Source: Paenibacillus sp. FSL R7-0345
GTDB lineage: Bacteria; Bacillota; Bacilli; Paenibacillales; Paenibacillaceae
DNA: 64,000 nt
Direction: 5' to 3'
Assembly (NCBI RefSeq): GCF_038595055.1
Contig: NZ_CP152002.1
Location: 6,816,501-6,880,500 of the forward strand
The notes beneath the pieces were generated by a model, which was not told the DNA's origin, did no database searches, and was given only the letters and a program-made list of their open reading frames with translations. The position numbers and the translations under genes were made by a program. Positions 16,533-24,240 of the stretch are shown here, piece by piece. Within the stretch, counting starts at the first letter, position 1; each line of letters opens with the position of its first letter.

Positions 16533-17106
16533 GAGCCTGATCCCTCCTTCCCCAGTGGATTAACCGTTTCTGCAGCTGCTTCATGGCCAGCCTCACCCTG
16601 CTCTTAACCGTACCCAGCGGAACAGCCACGTGATAAGCTACCTCCTGCTGCGTAAGGCCCTGATAATAGATCAGATCCACTACCTGCTGCTGGTCCCTGC
16701 TCAGTTCAAGCAGGGCTTCTCTGACCAGCTCCCCTGCCATCAGCATTTCTACCATTTCCTCCGTCATCACTCCGGTATCACGGAGCTGCTGCACTTCCTC
16801 AGCATCGGCGGATTGCTGCGGCGGCCGTGTATTATTTTTACGCAGCTGGTCAAGCGCAATGTTCCGTGTAACCGTAAACATCCAGGTAGACAGCTTGCCC
16901 TTAGTGGAGTCATACTGCTCCGCGTTCTTCCAGATCCGCATAAATAATTCCTGCATCACTTCCTCTGCCGCCATTGAATCCTTCACAATCCGGTAAGCAA
17001 AGCTGTAAACCATCTGCTCATACCGGTCGTAGAGTATTTCGAGGGCATCCGGGTCCTTTTGCCTGATGCTCTTCATTAATTGTACGTCGTCAGCGGCTTC
17101 GCTCAA
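16525..17106 (-). CDS. ECF sigma factor (SigK-like, RskA-associated)
   Basis: 193-aa group 4 sigma factor. Region 2: AEEVMQELFMRIWKN and STWMFTVTRNIALDQLRK. Region 4: LSRDQQQVVDLIYYQGLTQQEVA with recognition helix PLGTVKSRVRLAMKQL. It starts at TTG (17104-17106) behind a GGGGGG ribosome site. It is divergent from the secreted repeat protein at 17255, a likely target. The next gene encodes its anti-sigma factor. Confidence 0.9.
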   Translation of the reverse strand: MSEAADDVQLMKSIRQKDPDALEILYDRYEQMVYSFAYRIVKDSMAAEEVMQELFMRIWKNAEQYDSTKGKLSTWMFTVTRNIALDQLRKNNTRPPQQSADAEEVQQLRDTGVMTEEMVEMLMAGELVREALLELSRDQQQVVDLIYYQGLTQQEVAYHVAVPLGTVKSRVRLAMKQLQKRLIHWGRRDQAHD

Positions 17107-17131
17107 TTGTTACCCCCCATTTCCCCAGCGT

Positions 17132-17180
17132 AGTTGGATGATGAATATTTAAAATTTTATTCTCTAAAAGTGATCCAACT
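17132..17180. promoter_or_regulatory. Inverted repeat AGTTGGATGA / TGATCCAACT in divergent region
   Basis: Arms 17132-17141 and 17171-17180 pair 9 of 10 across an AT-rich 29-nt spacer. On the plus strand TGATCCAACT lies 75 bp before the secreted-protein start, with CGTTCC (about 17193) at a plausible -10 distance, so it may be an ECF -35 element. The minus-strand copy is too close to the sigma start to be a normal promoter. A repressor or regulator site is the alternative. Confidence 0.4.
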
Positions 17181-17254
17181 TTAGAATACTTACGTTCCAC
17201 TGAGTATAACCGCTTTTGATTAGCGGCTCAACTTTGAATGAAGGAGTGAACTGA

Positions 17255-18871
17255 ATGAAAAAGCTACACAGTAAGCTGGCCATCCTGATGCTCTGTCTGA
17301 GTTTATTTGTACCTGCACTAGCAAACGCCCATGAAGTAGATACCAATGGTGCTGCACCTAACCTGCAGGCTGCGCTGGGTGAACTGCTGGGTGAGCATGC
17401 TCTGCTGGCCGTCATTGCCATGCAAAAGGGCTACGACGGCGCAGCGGATTTTAATGATGCTGCAGCCGCACTCGGCAAGAACACAGATGATCTCTCAGCC
17501 GCTATCGCTTCCGTATACGGCAGTGCCGCCGGTGAAGCGTTCAAGCCGATCTGGTCCTCCCATATCGGATATTTTGTAGATTATGTGAAAGCGACTGCTG
17601 CCGAGGATGAAGCCGGACGGCAAAAAGCAGTTGCTGATCTGGATAACTACCGGATGAAGCAGGCAGAGTTCTTTCACAGTGCCAACCCTGTATACTTCGA
17701 GACCACTACCATTACAGAAGGGCTGAAAATGCACATCAATCACCTGCTGGACGCCTTTAACAGCTATGTGAACAAGGACTATACAACCGCTTATAAGGAC
17801 ACACGGACTGCTTACGCTCATATGTTCATGACTGCAGGCGAGCTGGCTGCCGGCATTCAGGCCCAATTCCCTGCCAAGTTCCCTGCCGCTACCACAACCT
17901 CGCCAGGAATTGACCTGCGCGCAGGAATGGGACAGCTGCTGGGTGAGCATGCCACACTCGCTGCACTCGCCATGCAAAAGGGCATCGACGGCGCTCCAGA
18001 CTTCACTGCAGCAGCAGCTGCCTTGAACAGCAATACCGATGACCTGTCTGCGGCGATTGCCTCCGTATATGGTACAGCAGCCGGTGAGGCCTTTAAGCCA
18101 ATCTGGTCTTCCCATATCGGATATTTCGTCGATTATGTAAAAGCTACAGCCGCTAAGGACGAAGCCGGACGCCAGCAGGCGGTTGCTCAGCTGGAGGACT
18201 ACCGCATGAAGCAGGCAGTATTCTTCAACAGTGCAAATCCTGCCTATTTTGAAACTGCAGCAATTGCCGAAGGCCTGAAAATGCATATCGGCCATCTGCT
18301 GGACACCTTCAACAGCTATGTAAATAAGGATTATGCCAATGCATACAGCCTGGAGCGTACCGCTTATTCCCACATGTTCATGACAGCAAGCGAGCTGGCC
18401 GGCGGGATTGTCGCCCAATTTCCGGACAAGTTCCACGGAAAAACTGCAGCCGCTGCTGAAATGACAACTATATCAATGAAGAAAGGCAGCACCGCTGTAA
18501 CGGTTAACGGAACAACCAGCCGGATGGACGTTACCCCGGTCATGAAGAACGGCAGCCTCTTTATCCCGCTCCGTTACCTCGGTGAAGCCATTGGCGTCGA
18601 TGTTACCTGGGATAATGCCAAGAAAACACTCTGGATCATGGACGGAGACAACACCGCCGTATTCTGGGCCGGACAGTCTTATATGGAATTGAACGGAGAG
18701 CGCAAGAACATCGGCGCACCGGTCTTCCTGGACAACGGCCGCGTGCAGGTGCCTGTCCGTTTCATCGCCGAGCTGCTCGGCTGGGATGTGAATTATACTC
18801 CGGCTGACGGAACCGTTACATTGACCAAAGCTATGGCGGCGGCAACTGCAACAATGGAGCATAGCCATTAA
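17255..18871 (+). CDS. Secreted protein: tandem His-rich helical domains plus copper amine oxidase-like domain
   Basis: 538 aa with a signal peptide ending ANA (about 25). Two tandem copies of a domain of about 160 aa, offset 184 residues (His48 matches His232), share LLGEHA, WSSHIGYFVDYVKATAA, LKMHI.HLLD.FNSYVNKDY and Y.HMFMTA.ELA. The regular helices with conserved Glu/His look like a four-helix metal-binding bundle (inference). The C-terminus (about 405-530) is the 'copper amine oxidase N-terminal' beta-alpha domain common in Paenibacillus surface proteins, with IPLRYLGEAIGVDVTWD and VPVRFIAELLGWDV repeats. It is not an amine oxidase. Ribosome site AAGGAGTGAACTGA. It faces an ECF/RskA pair, which likely controls it. 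Confidence 0.75.
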   Translation: MKKLHSKLAILMLCLSLFVPALANAHEVDTNGAAPNLQAALGELLGEHALLAVIAMQKGYDGAADFNDAAAALGKNTDDLSAAIASVYGSAAGEAFKPIWSSHIGYFVDYVKATAAEDEAGRQKAVADLDNYRMKQAEFFHSANPVYFETTTITEGLKMHINHLLDAFNSYVNKDYTTAYKDTRTAYAHMFMTAGELAAGIQAQFPAKFPAATTTSPGIDLRAGMGQLLGEHATLAALAMQKGIDGAPDFTAAAAALNSNTDDLSAAIASVYGTAAGEAFKPIWSSHIGYFVDYVKATAAKDEAGRQQAVAQLEDYRMKQAVFFNSANPAYFETAAIAEGLKMHIGHLLDTFNSYVNKDYANAYSLERTAYSHMFMTASELAGGIVAQFPDKFHGKTAAAAEMTTISMKKGSTAVTVNGTTSRMDVTPVMKNGSLFIPLRYLGEAIGVDVTWDNAKKTLWIMDGDNTAVFWAGQSYMELNGERKNIGAPVFLDNGRVQVPVRFIAELLGWDVNYTPADGTVTLTKAMAAATATMEHSH

Positions 18872-18894
18872 TAACTATTTAAGAAGGGTAAACG

Positions 18895-18927
18895 AAAGGC
18901 CATCCCGCCGGGGATGGCCTTTTGGCT
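18895..18927. terminator. Terminator between secreted repeat protein and MerR gene
   Basis: Stem AAAGGCCATCCC / GGGATGGCCTTT with a 4-nt loop and a T-rich tail, 24 bp after the stop at 18871. The symmetric A/T flanks could also stop minus-strand transcription from the MerR gene. Confidence 0.8.
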
Positions 18928-19011
18928 TTTTCTATTCTATTCCGCCGCATAGGGAACCCGTATACTTCATCGCTGATATGCACGAGACTCGGCTCGCATC
19001 CGTTAGTCAGA

Positions 19012-19371
19012 TTAGTAGTTCTCCCCGCGGTAATAACGCTCCAGTTTATGCTCAAGATGGACAAGCTGGGCCTTCTTTTTCTGAATATCGTCCAGCAATA
19101 CCTGCTTCTGCTCCTCAATCATTCTCGTTCTCTCCGGCAGGGTAGACGTTCCGGTCTTGACCATATCATAGTACCTCTTAATTTCCTCAATGCTCATCCC
19201 CGTCTCGCGCAGACACTTCAGAAATTCCAGCCAGCCGAGCTCTTCCTCTCTGTACAGCCGGTTGTTCTGCTCATTTCTGACTGCCGGCTCCAGCAGACCC
19301 TTACGCTCATAAAAGCGGATCGCTCCGATGTTCAGCCCGGTTTTCTTGGCAACCTGTCCGATCGTTAACAT
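19012..19371 (-). CDS. MerR-family regulator, AdhR-like
   Basis: 119-aa MerR regulator: winged helix (IGQVAKKTGLNIGAIRFYERKGLL) and a C-terminal coiled coil (about 80-115) with no metal-binding loop. A single Cys53 lies in EFLKCLRETGMSIEE, the position of the redox/aldehyde-sensing Cys52 of B. subtilis AdhR and related NmlR proteins. It should act on the divergent promoter at 19398-19428, which has the MerR-type 19-bp spacer, to switch on the SDR gene under carbonyl or thiol stress (inference). Confidence 0.85.
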   Translation of the reverse strand: MLTIGQVAKKTGLNIGAIRFYERKGLLEPAVRNEQNNRLYREEELGWLEFLKCLRETGMSIEEIKRYYDMVKTGTSTLPERTRMIEEQKQVLLDDIQKKKAQLVHLEHKLERYYRGENY

Positions 19372-19397
19372 TGTGCCTGCCTCCCGAAAATTTAATG

Positions 19398-19428
19398 TTG
19401 ACCTACACTAAGTGTAGCATAGTAATCT
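19398..19428 (+). promoter_or_regulatory. MerR-type promoter with palindromic spacer
   Basis: TTGACC (-35, 19398-19403), exactly 19 bp, then TAATCT (-10, 19423-19428). The spacer holds a perfect palindrome CTACACT-A-AGTGTAG (19403-19417). The overlong 19-bp spacer with centred dyad is the hallmark of promoters untwisted by MerR proteins. It reads into the SDR gene. Confidence 0.75.
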
Positions 19429-19468
19429 TCAGTTTATTGAAAGATATTACTTAGAGAAAAGAGGAACG

Positions 19469-20182
19469 ATGATGACTAAAACTGCTTTTGTAACAGGAGC
19501 CAACAAAGGAATCGGACTGGAAACGGCCAGACAGCTGGGTGCAGCCGGATGGAAGGTAGTGCTCGGATCTCGCAGCGCAGAACGGGGAGAGGCCGCAGTT
19601 GCTGAGTTGGCCGGCCAGGGGATTGACGTAGAGCTTTTGCAGCTGGATATGACGAGCTTGGAAAGCATCGGGCAAGCCGCTGCCATAGTTCAAGACCGCT
19701 ACCCTGAACTTACGCTACTGATCAACAACGCCGGGATGCCGGGTGCGTTCTCCAGCTCCTTCAGCACTACCCGTGAGGAGGATTTGCGGCAGGCTTTTGA
19801 AGTAAACTTCTTCGGCACGTTCCGGTTAAACCAGCAGCTTCTTCCGCTTATTAAGCAGAACGAAGGAACGATTATTAACGTTTCGACCGACATGGCTTCA
19901 CTAAGCCTTATGCAAAATGCGGAATATCCGCTGAATTGCTTCGACTACAACGCCTCCAAAACGGCCAGTAATGCGATGACCACCGCTATGGCTATCGAAC
20001 TTAGAGACAGCGGTGCCCAGGTCTTTGCAGTCACTCCCGGGTTTACAAAAACAGACCTCAATCACAACGCCGAGGGCGGACAATCCAAGGAAGCGGGGGC
20101 AGCGATTATTGTGGGCTACGCCATTGACGGCAAAAGGCATAACGGAGAGTTCCTGGATATGAACGGGGTTTATGCGTGGTAA
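19469..20182 (+). CDS. Short-chain dehydrogenase/reductase
   Basis: 237-aa classical SDR. Cofactor motif TGANKGIG (9-16), NNAG (about 85-88), and the active-site YNASK (Tyr and Lys, about residue 152-156) with an upstream NVSTD strand supplying Ser. NADPH is likely because a basic residue follows in LGSRSAE. Resembles carbonyl reductases that use quinones or aldehydes. Controlled by the divergent MerR protein through the promoter just upstream. ATG 19472 is an alternative start. Confidence 0.88.
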   Translation: MMTKTAFVTGANKGIGLETARQLGAAGWKVVLGSRSAERGEAAVAELAGQGIDVELLQLDMTSLESIGQAAAIVQDRYPELTLLINNAGMPGAFSSSFSTTREEDLRQAFEVNFFGTFRLNQQLLPLIKQNEGTIINVSTDMASLSLMQNAEYPLNCFDYNASKTASNAMTTAMAIELRDSGAQVFAVTPGFTKTDLNHNAEGGQSKEAGAAIIVGYAIDGKRHNGEFLDMNGVYAW

Positions 20183-20245
20183 AATGATAAGAATGACTGT
20201 CATGATTTCATGCGCATTCTATCTGATCTAAGGAGCCTGCTTAAT

Positions 20246-20704
20246 ATGCCTATTCAAGCGGTACTGTTTGATTTCGACGGAACGCTGGCTGACACGCTGC
20301 CCTTGTCATTCACAGCTTTCCGCACTGTGTTTAAGCAATACGAAAACAGAGAGGTAACGAACGAAGAATTGGTAGCCATGTTTGGCCCGACCGAAGAGGA
20401 GATAATTGAAGTTAACTTTACTGATAAGGCTGCTGCGCCGCAGGCTGTTCAGGATTATTTCTCTATTTATGAAGCCGGCCATAATGGGGAGTCAGTCCGG
20501 AACAGCGAGATTAACGGTCTGCTGCAGCTGCTGAAGGACCGCGGGATCAGGATGGCTGTCATTACCGGCAAAGCTGCCGGTCTGCGTACCTACGGTGTAC
20601 GCTGGCTGTCTACTTTCCAGAGTCAGCGTTATGATGTGGAGCCGGACGGTGTTTTTAATAGTGTAGCTGAGTTCGTGGAGCTGCTGGATAAGGACCGTTT
20701 ATAG
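20246..20704 (+). CDS. HAD hydrolase with internal deletion, probably inactive
   Basis: 152-aa HAD-like protein from ATG 20246, behind AAGGAG (20230-20235). Motif I DFDGTLADT is intact and motif II is VITGKA. Immediately after that Lys-Ala the sequence jumps to AGLRTYGVRWL, which in full-length phosphatases of this group comes just after motif IV. About 60 residues, including the motif III Lys and the motif IV acidic pair, are missing with the frame kept. Full-length relatives are around 210-220 aa. It is probably a decaying gene, though the cap and motif I could still bind a ligand. Confidence 0.75.
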   Translation: MPIQAVLFDFDGTLADTLPLSFTAFRTVFKQYENREVTNEELVAMFGPTEEEIIEVNFTDKAAAPQAVQDYFSIYEAGHNGESVRNSEINGLLQLLKDRGIRMAVITGKAAGLRTYGVRWLSTFQSQRYDVEPDGVFNSVAEFVELLDKDRL

Positions 20705-20705
20705 T

Positions 20706-20747
20706 TATATAGAAGACCGCGGGCCTGCGCCTGCGGTCTTCTATATA
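20706..20747. terminator. Long hairpin after HAD gene
   Basis: Perfect 15-bp stem TATATAGAAGACCGC with its complement around a 12-nt loop. There is no T tract after it on the plus strand, so it may be an attenuated terminator or a 3' stabilising structure. Confidence 0.6.
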
Positions 20748-20924
20748 TTGAGAAAAAAGCAAAATCCGGCCGCATTATGTAGAACCATAAGCCGCTGCCT
20801 GTCTCGGCTTTGCTCGTATTACCACTTTGTTTAGCGAACGGGCACCACCTTTGTCACCCGTGCAGGGAGTCGCTTCAGAAGGGCGAATAGGTATATCACC
20901 AAATACCCAAGCGGAGGAATGGAA

Positions 20925-21479
20925 ATGGAAATATTTAAAACAAAGGAAGTCGCAGAGCAATTGTCCGTCAGCCAGACCACAATTAAACGCTGGGCCGCAA
21001 TGTTCCCGGCCAGCTTTCCCAAGGACCGGTTCGGGCACTATATCTTCACATCGCAGGAAGTCAGCCTGCTTAAATCGGTTAAAGAACGGCTTGAGCAAGG
21101 CGAGTCGCTGGACAGCATCACGCTGGCAGAGAATAAGCCGCTGAATGAGAACCAGCCGCAGGCAAAGCCGCTCCCTAATATCCGGTCGTTGACCGCCACT
21201 GAGCCTCCAATGCAGGAGGTATGGTCCCGCCTTGTCCGTATTGAGCGTTCGCTGGATGAGAAGGCTGACGAGGTTGTCTCCGTGCAGCTGCTTCAGCAGC
21301 GCCAGGAGCTTGAGGATCTGCGCCAGATGGTTCAGCAGCTTGCGGCATCCATTGAAAGCATCCAGCAGCCACGGCTACAGGCCGCTGCCGCCTATGAGGA
21401 CATGCATCCCATTGCCTCCATGAAGCTGAAGGCCCCGTCCAAGAAGCGCGGGCTGTTGCGCACTTTTTTCTCACTGTAG
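20925..21479 (+). CDS. RacA-like MerR-type DNA-binding coiled-coil protein
   Basis: 184 aa, the same length as B. subtilis RacA. N-terminal MerR-like helix-turn-helix (FKTKEVAEQLSVSQTTIKRW) followed by FGHYIFTSQEVSLLKSVKE, matching the RacA pattern of a Gly-His-Tyr wing and LKSVK helix. A Gln/Glu-rich coiled coil covers about 95-150, and the tail is basic and amphipathic (KKRGLLRTFFSL), possibly for membrane or pole attachment. RacA anchors the chromosome origin to the cell pole in sporulation. Start ATG 20925 lies 7 nt after GGAGGA; ATG 20919 is too close. Monocistronic, with a structured leader and a weak terminator. Confidence 0.65.
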   Translation: MEIFKTKEVAEQLSVSQTTIKRWAAMFPASFPKDRFGHYIFTSQEVSLLKSVKERLEQGESLDSITLAENKPLNENQPQAKPLPNIRSLTATEPPMQEVWSRLVRIERSLDEKADEVVSVQLLQQRQELEDLRQMVQQLAASIESIQQPRLQAAAAYEDMHPIASMKLKAPSKKRGLLRTFFSL

Positions 21480-21487
21480 CGTTAAAA

Positions 21488-21533
21488 AGCCTGAGCCCCG
21501 CAAAGCCGATGCTGTGCTCAGGCTGCCTGTTTT
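21488..21533 (+). terminator. Terminator after RacA-like gene
   Basis: Stem AGCCTGAGC / GCTCAGGCT around a 19-nt loop, then GCCTGTTTTA. The T run is short and offset. Confidence 0.6.
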
Positions 21534-21578
21534 ACTGTGTCAATAAGCTCACCGCCGCTAAAACTAACCTGCCGTTTA

Positions 21579-22418
21579 TCAGATCCCGCGCCGCTGCCGC
21601 TCCTGCCAATCCAGCCACCGCCGTTCTTCCCAGCCGGGCCAGATTTTTTTAATCTCGGCTAACAGCCACTCCCCTGCAATTGTGATCGAATTTTCATGCG
21701 AAGCATAGATGACCCAGTCCATTTCAGCGGAAAACCAGTAGCCTTCACCGTTAAGGGTGTAAACAGGGTTGAATCCTTCTACATCAAGCTGATACTCAGG
21801 GGAATGTTCGAACTCACGCAGCTCAAAAATCCGCCCGATCCCGTGAGCACTTAATATCGCTCTCAATGCATTGAAGCCTATCTCTGCCGCAAAATAGTCT
21901 TCCATAAAAGCCTCAGTTTCCGGCGGCTTAGGCTCAGTCAGCGGATACCAGAAATCACGGATTTCCCACCTCCCGCTCAGGTCTTCCCATAGTAAAGTCC
22001 GCTCTATCTCCGACAAGGTTCGCCGGTACGGCAGCGGAGATACATGACTTATCCCTGCTGCAGCTCTTTTCTCCAAATAGCCGGCCAATGCTTGCCGCTC
22101 AGCTTCCGCAGTCCGCTGGAACACTCCCGGTTTATTCACGGTAAACAGGCTCTGGGCATTCCAGACAGCGGATAAAATCTTTTTATGCGCATCTTCCTCA
22201 GCGGCAAATTCTGCTCCGTCATACTGCTCAAGCTCAGCAAGGATCGCATCCAGAACTAAATAGCGGGGGAATAGCTCCTCTGCCTCTGCCGTATAGTCAC
22301 CGCCCTCCGTCCTGTCCCCGCCGGAATTCATCAGCCGTGAATACTTTCTGCCCCAATATCCGGCCATGACCATGCAGTAACGCCTTGCGAGAGTATGAAG
22401 CTGTTCTGCCTGGTTCAT
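21579..22418 (-). CDS. Hypothetical protein, 279 aa
   Basis: I do not recognise this protein. It is soluble, acidic and Trp/Tyr-rich, with no signal peptide or membrane segment. N-terminal helices are followed by a C-terminal region with PVYTLNGEGYWFSAEMDWVI and ASHENSITIAGEWL, which resembles the surface of small immunity or SMI-like folds but without a decisive motif. The start follows an AAGGAGGTGCAC ribosome site, so it is a real gene. It is between the RacA-like gene (convergent) and the ECF/anti-sigma pair. Confidence 0.6.
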   Translation of the reverse strand: MNQAEQLHTLARRYCMVMAGYWGRKYSRLMNSGGDRTEGGDYTAEAEELFPRYLVLDAILAELEQYDGAEFAAEEDAHKKILSAVWNAQSLFTVNKPGVFQRTAEAERQALAGYLEKRAAAGISHVSPLPYRRTLSEIERTLLWEDLSGRWEIRDFWYPLTEPKPPETEAFMEDYFAAEIGFNALRAILSAHGIGRIFELREFEHSPEYQLDVEGFNPVYTLNGEGYWFSAEMDWVIYASHENSITIAGEWLLAEIKKIWPGWEERRWLDWQERQRRGI

Positions 22419-22462
22419 AGTGCACCTCCTTTTTTATATACATCTATTTATATTTAAGCTGA

Positions 22463-22496
22463 AAAGCCTGAACCCCAACATACAGGGCCAGGCTTC
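22463..22496 (-). terminator. Terminator of the ECF/anti-sigma pair
   Basis: On the minus strand AAGCCTGGCCC pairs with GGGGTTCAGGCTT around an 8-nt loop, followed by TTTTC, just after the stop at 22504. Confidence 0.65.
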
Positions 22497-22503
22497 TATT
22501 ATA

Positions 22504-23484
22504 TTACTCCTGTATTAAACTCTCAGCAGCCTCAATGAGCTGATCCTTAGTCACCGCCGCAGAATCAGTCTGTACATGGTAGGCAACAGACCTTTCCCCT
22601 GCATCGCTAACCCAGGTCACATCCTGATGGATACTGCTCTGCCCGTACAGCGACTGGTCGTTCTTGAGATAGTGTGCCGTCAGTCCGCCGAATTCGACAT
22701 CTTCAGCCGTTATTCCGGGCGGGCTCAGCTGGTGTATAGCAGGATTCACATCCTCCCCGGCGATCTGCCAGGTTACATAGATGGGGTCATTGGATGCATT
22801 ACGGTATACCGAAGTATAAGTATTAATAAAATCAATTGTTGCATCGCTTCGGCTCCACAGCACCTCATTTCCCGACGCGTTCCCTTCGGCCTTCAGCTCA
22901 TCAAGAATACGGTAGGCATCTGCCCCTAAAGTGAATTGAAAAGGGGAGTCCTCCATCCCTTCCTGCAGGCTGTAGGTTCCTAGCAGGGTATCCGGGAGCT
23001 TTTCCTGGACATTCTTATTCTGCAGCAGTGTCCGCCACGCTTCTAACGGAACCCGTACAGGGTTGTTGATACCAAAGACAATCGGTGCTTCTCCAACTGT
23101 CAGGTCGAAATCACGAAGATATACGACGGCTGATTCCCCGGGGATTAGCTGCGCTTGTACCTTTTCCAGCTCGCCGCGGATTTTCGTCACATCCTCCTGC
23201 TTGAACTGCAGCTGCTGCTCCGTACGGTTGCTAACGGACAGCTTACCATGATCGGAGTACAGCAGCCTGCTGCCGGCATAGCCAAAGCCGCACAGCATAA
23301 CTACAATGAGCGCGATTAAGAGATATGCGGGCATTTTTCTTTTCGTGGACATAAATGAGACTCCCCTTTGCTGCATCACCTGCTGCCTGTATTCCGCCCT
23401 AATCCGGATCTCCAGGCCCTCAGGGCATTTCCGGGAATCCTGCTTGAATTCCTCTGTCAGCTGCTGCTCAATAGACAAAGCCAT
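22504..23484 (-). CDS. Anti-sigma factor-like membrane protein
   Basis: 326 aa. The cytoplasmic N-terminus (1-50) is helical and lacks the zinc motif; one membrane helix is near residues 51-70; a long extracytoplasmic region follows, with a charged helix (about 88-112) and two beta-rich halves containing VVYLRDFDLTVGEAP and VSDAGERSVAYHVQ. It overlaps the sigma gene start by 17 nt, the usual layout for sigma/anti-sigma pairs. I infer that the outside domain senses envelope conditions; the ligand is unknown. Confidence 0.75.
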   Translation of the reverse strand: MALSIEQQLTEEFKQDSRKCPEGLEIRIRAEYRQQVMQQRGVSFMSTKRKMPAYLLIALIVVMLCGFGYAGSRLLYSDHGKLSVSNRTEQQLQFKQEDVTKIRGELEKVQAQLIPGESAVVYLRDFDLTVGEAPIVFGINNPVRVPLEAWRTLLQNKNVQEKLPDTLLGTYSLQEGMEDSPFQFTLGADAYRILDELKAEGNASGNEVLWSRSDATIDFINTYTSVYRNASNDPIYVTWQIAGEDVNPAIHQLSPPGITAEDVEFGGLTAHYLKNDQSLYGQSSIHQDVTWVSDAGERSVAYHVQTDSAAVTKDQLIEAAESLIQE

Positions 23485-24046
23485 CCCCCTCCTTCTCCAA
23501 GCCCTGCTGGGCGAACCGGCGGCGTAACTGTTTCAGTGCATGATGATGCCTCGATTTTACGGTGCCTAATGGAACCTTCAGCAGCACGGCGATTTCCGTC
23601 AGCGGGCAATCCTGATAATAACGCAGCACGACAACCTCCTTGAGCTTGAGCGGCAGCGTCTGGAGCAGCGGAAGCAGTTCCAGCTGGTCATCCAGCGCAG
23701 TGAACTTCAGCTCAGCCGCCGGGTCTGCAGATCTGCCGGTGCTGAGCTTCAGCTTTTCCGTAATCCGAAAAAGACGCCACTCCCTCCGCTTCCAGTTCCG
23801 CACCTGCCTGATCATCAGGCCGCTAAACCATGCACGGAAATTCTGCTGCGGATCATACGTGTGCACGCTTTTGTACAGCTCAAGGTAGACCTCGCTCATA
23901 ATATCTCCTGCATCCTGCTGGCGGGGCGCAAGGTAGCTGATGAACCGGTACGCATGATCTTTTGTAGCTTCATACACAACCTGAAACGCTTCCTCATCCC
24001 CTTGACTCATCCGGATAAGCCACGGGTTTAAATCTAAATCCTTCAT
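23468..24046 (-). CDS. ECF RNA polymerase sigma factor
   Basis: 192 aa from ATG 24046, placed 8 nt after a GGAGG. Region 2: QDAGDIMSEVYLELYKSV and FRAWFSGLMIRQVRNWKRR. Region 4: LPLKLKEVVVLRYYQDCPLTEIA with PLGTVKSRHHHALKQLRRR. Third ECF gene in this window. An upstream ATG at 24061 has no ribosome site. The minus-strand leader has GAACCTTTTT, a possible ECF -35, but no -10 at normal spacing was found. Confidence 0.88.
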   Translation of the reverse strand: MKDLDLNPWLIRMSQGDEEAFQVVYEATKDHAYRFISYLAPRQQDAGDIMSEVYLELYKSVHTYDPQQNFRAWFSGLMIRQVRNWKRREWRLFRITEKLKLSTGRSADPAAELKFTALDDQLELLPLLQTLPLKLKEVVVLRYYQDCPLTEIAVLLKVPLGTVKSRHHHALKQLRRRFAQQGLEKEGDGFVY

Positions 24047-24240
24047 AGGACCGGCCTCCATTCAGGTGTTACAACGGATATTGGCCCGCTGGGGCTAAAA
24101 AGGTTCAAAGGGGGGAGGAACTATTTTGCTGTTAAAACTGACTTAGCCAGCCGCATGCCGGGTATTCGCCCTCGCATATGTTATCCTATAATTGAGCTAA
24201 ATACCGACAGACCTTGCGGCAGCAAGCTGAAAGGAGTCCC

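Noticed and set aside
17132..17180. AGTTGGAT / ATCCAACT arms as a relic of a family B element
   Set aside because: The TGGA core is shared but the TACTTATTT end is missing and the gap is 29, not 35; a local dyad explains it better.
20706..20747. Inverted repeat as the end of an insertion element that disrupted the HAD gene
   Set aside because: It is downstream of the intact stop codon, forms one compact hairpin and has no partner or target duplication.
20831..20905. Riboswitch in the leader of the RacA-like gene
   Set aside because: A hairpin is possible, but I could not match any known riboswitch core, and there is no terminator or masked ribosome site.
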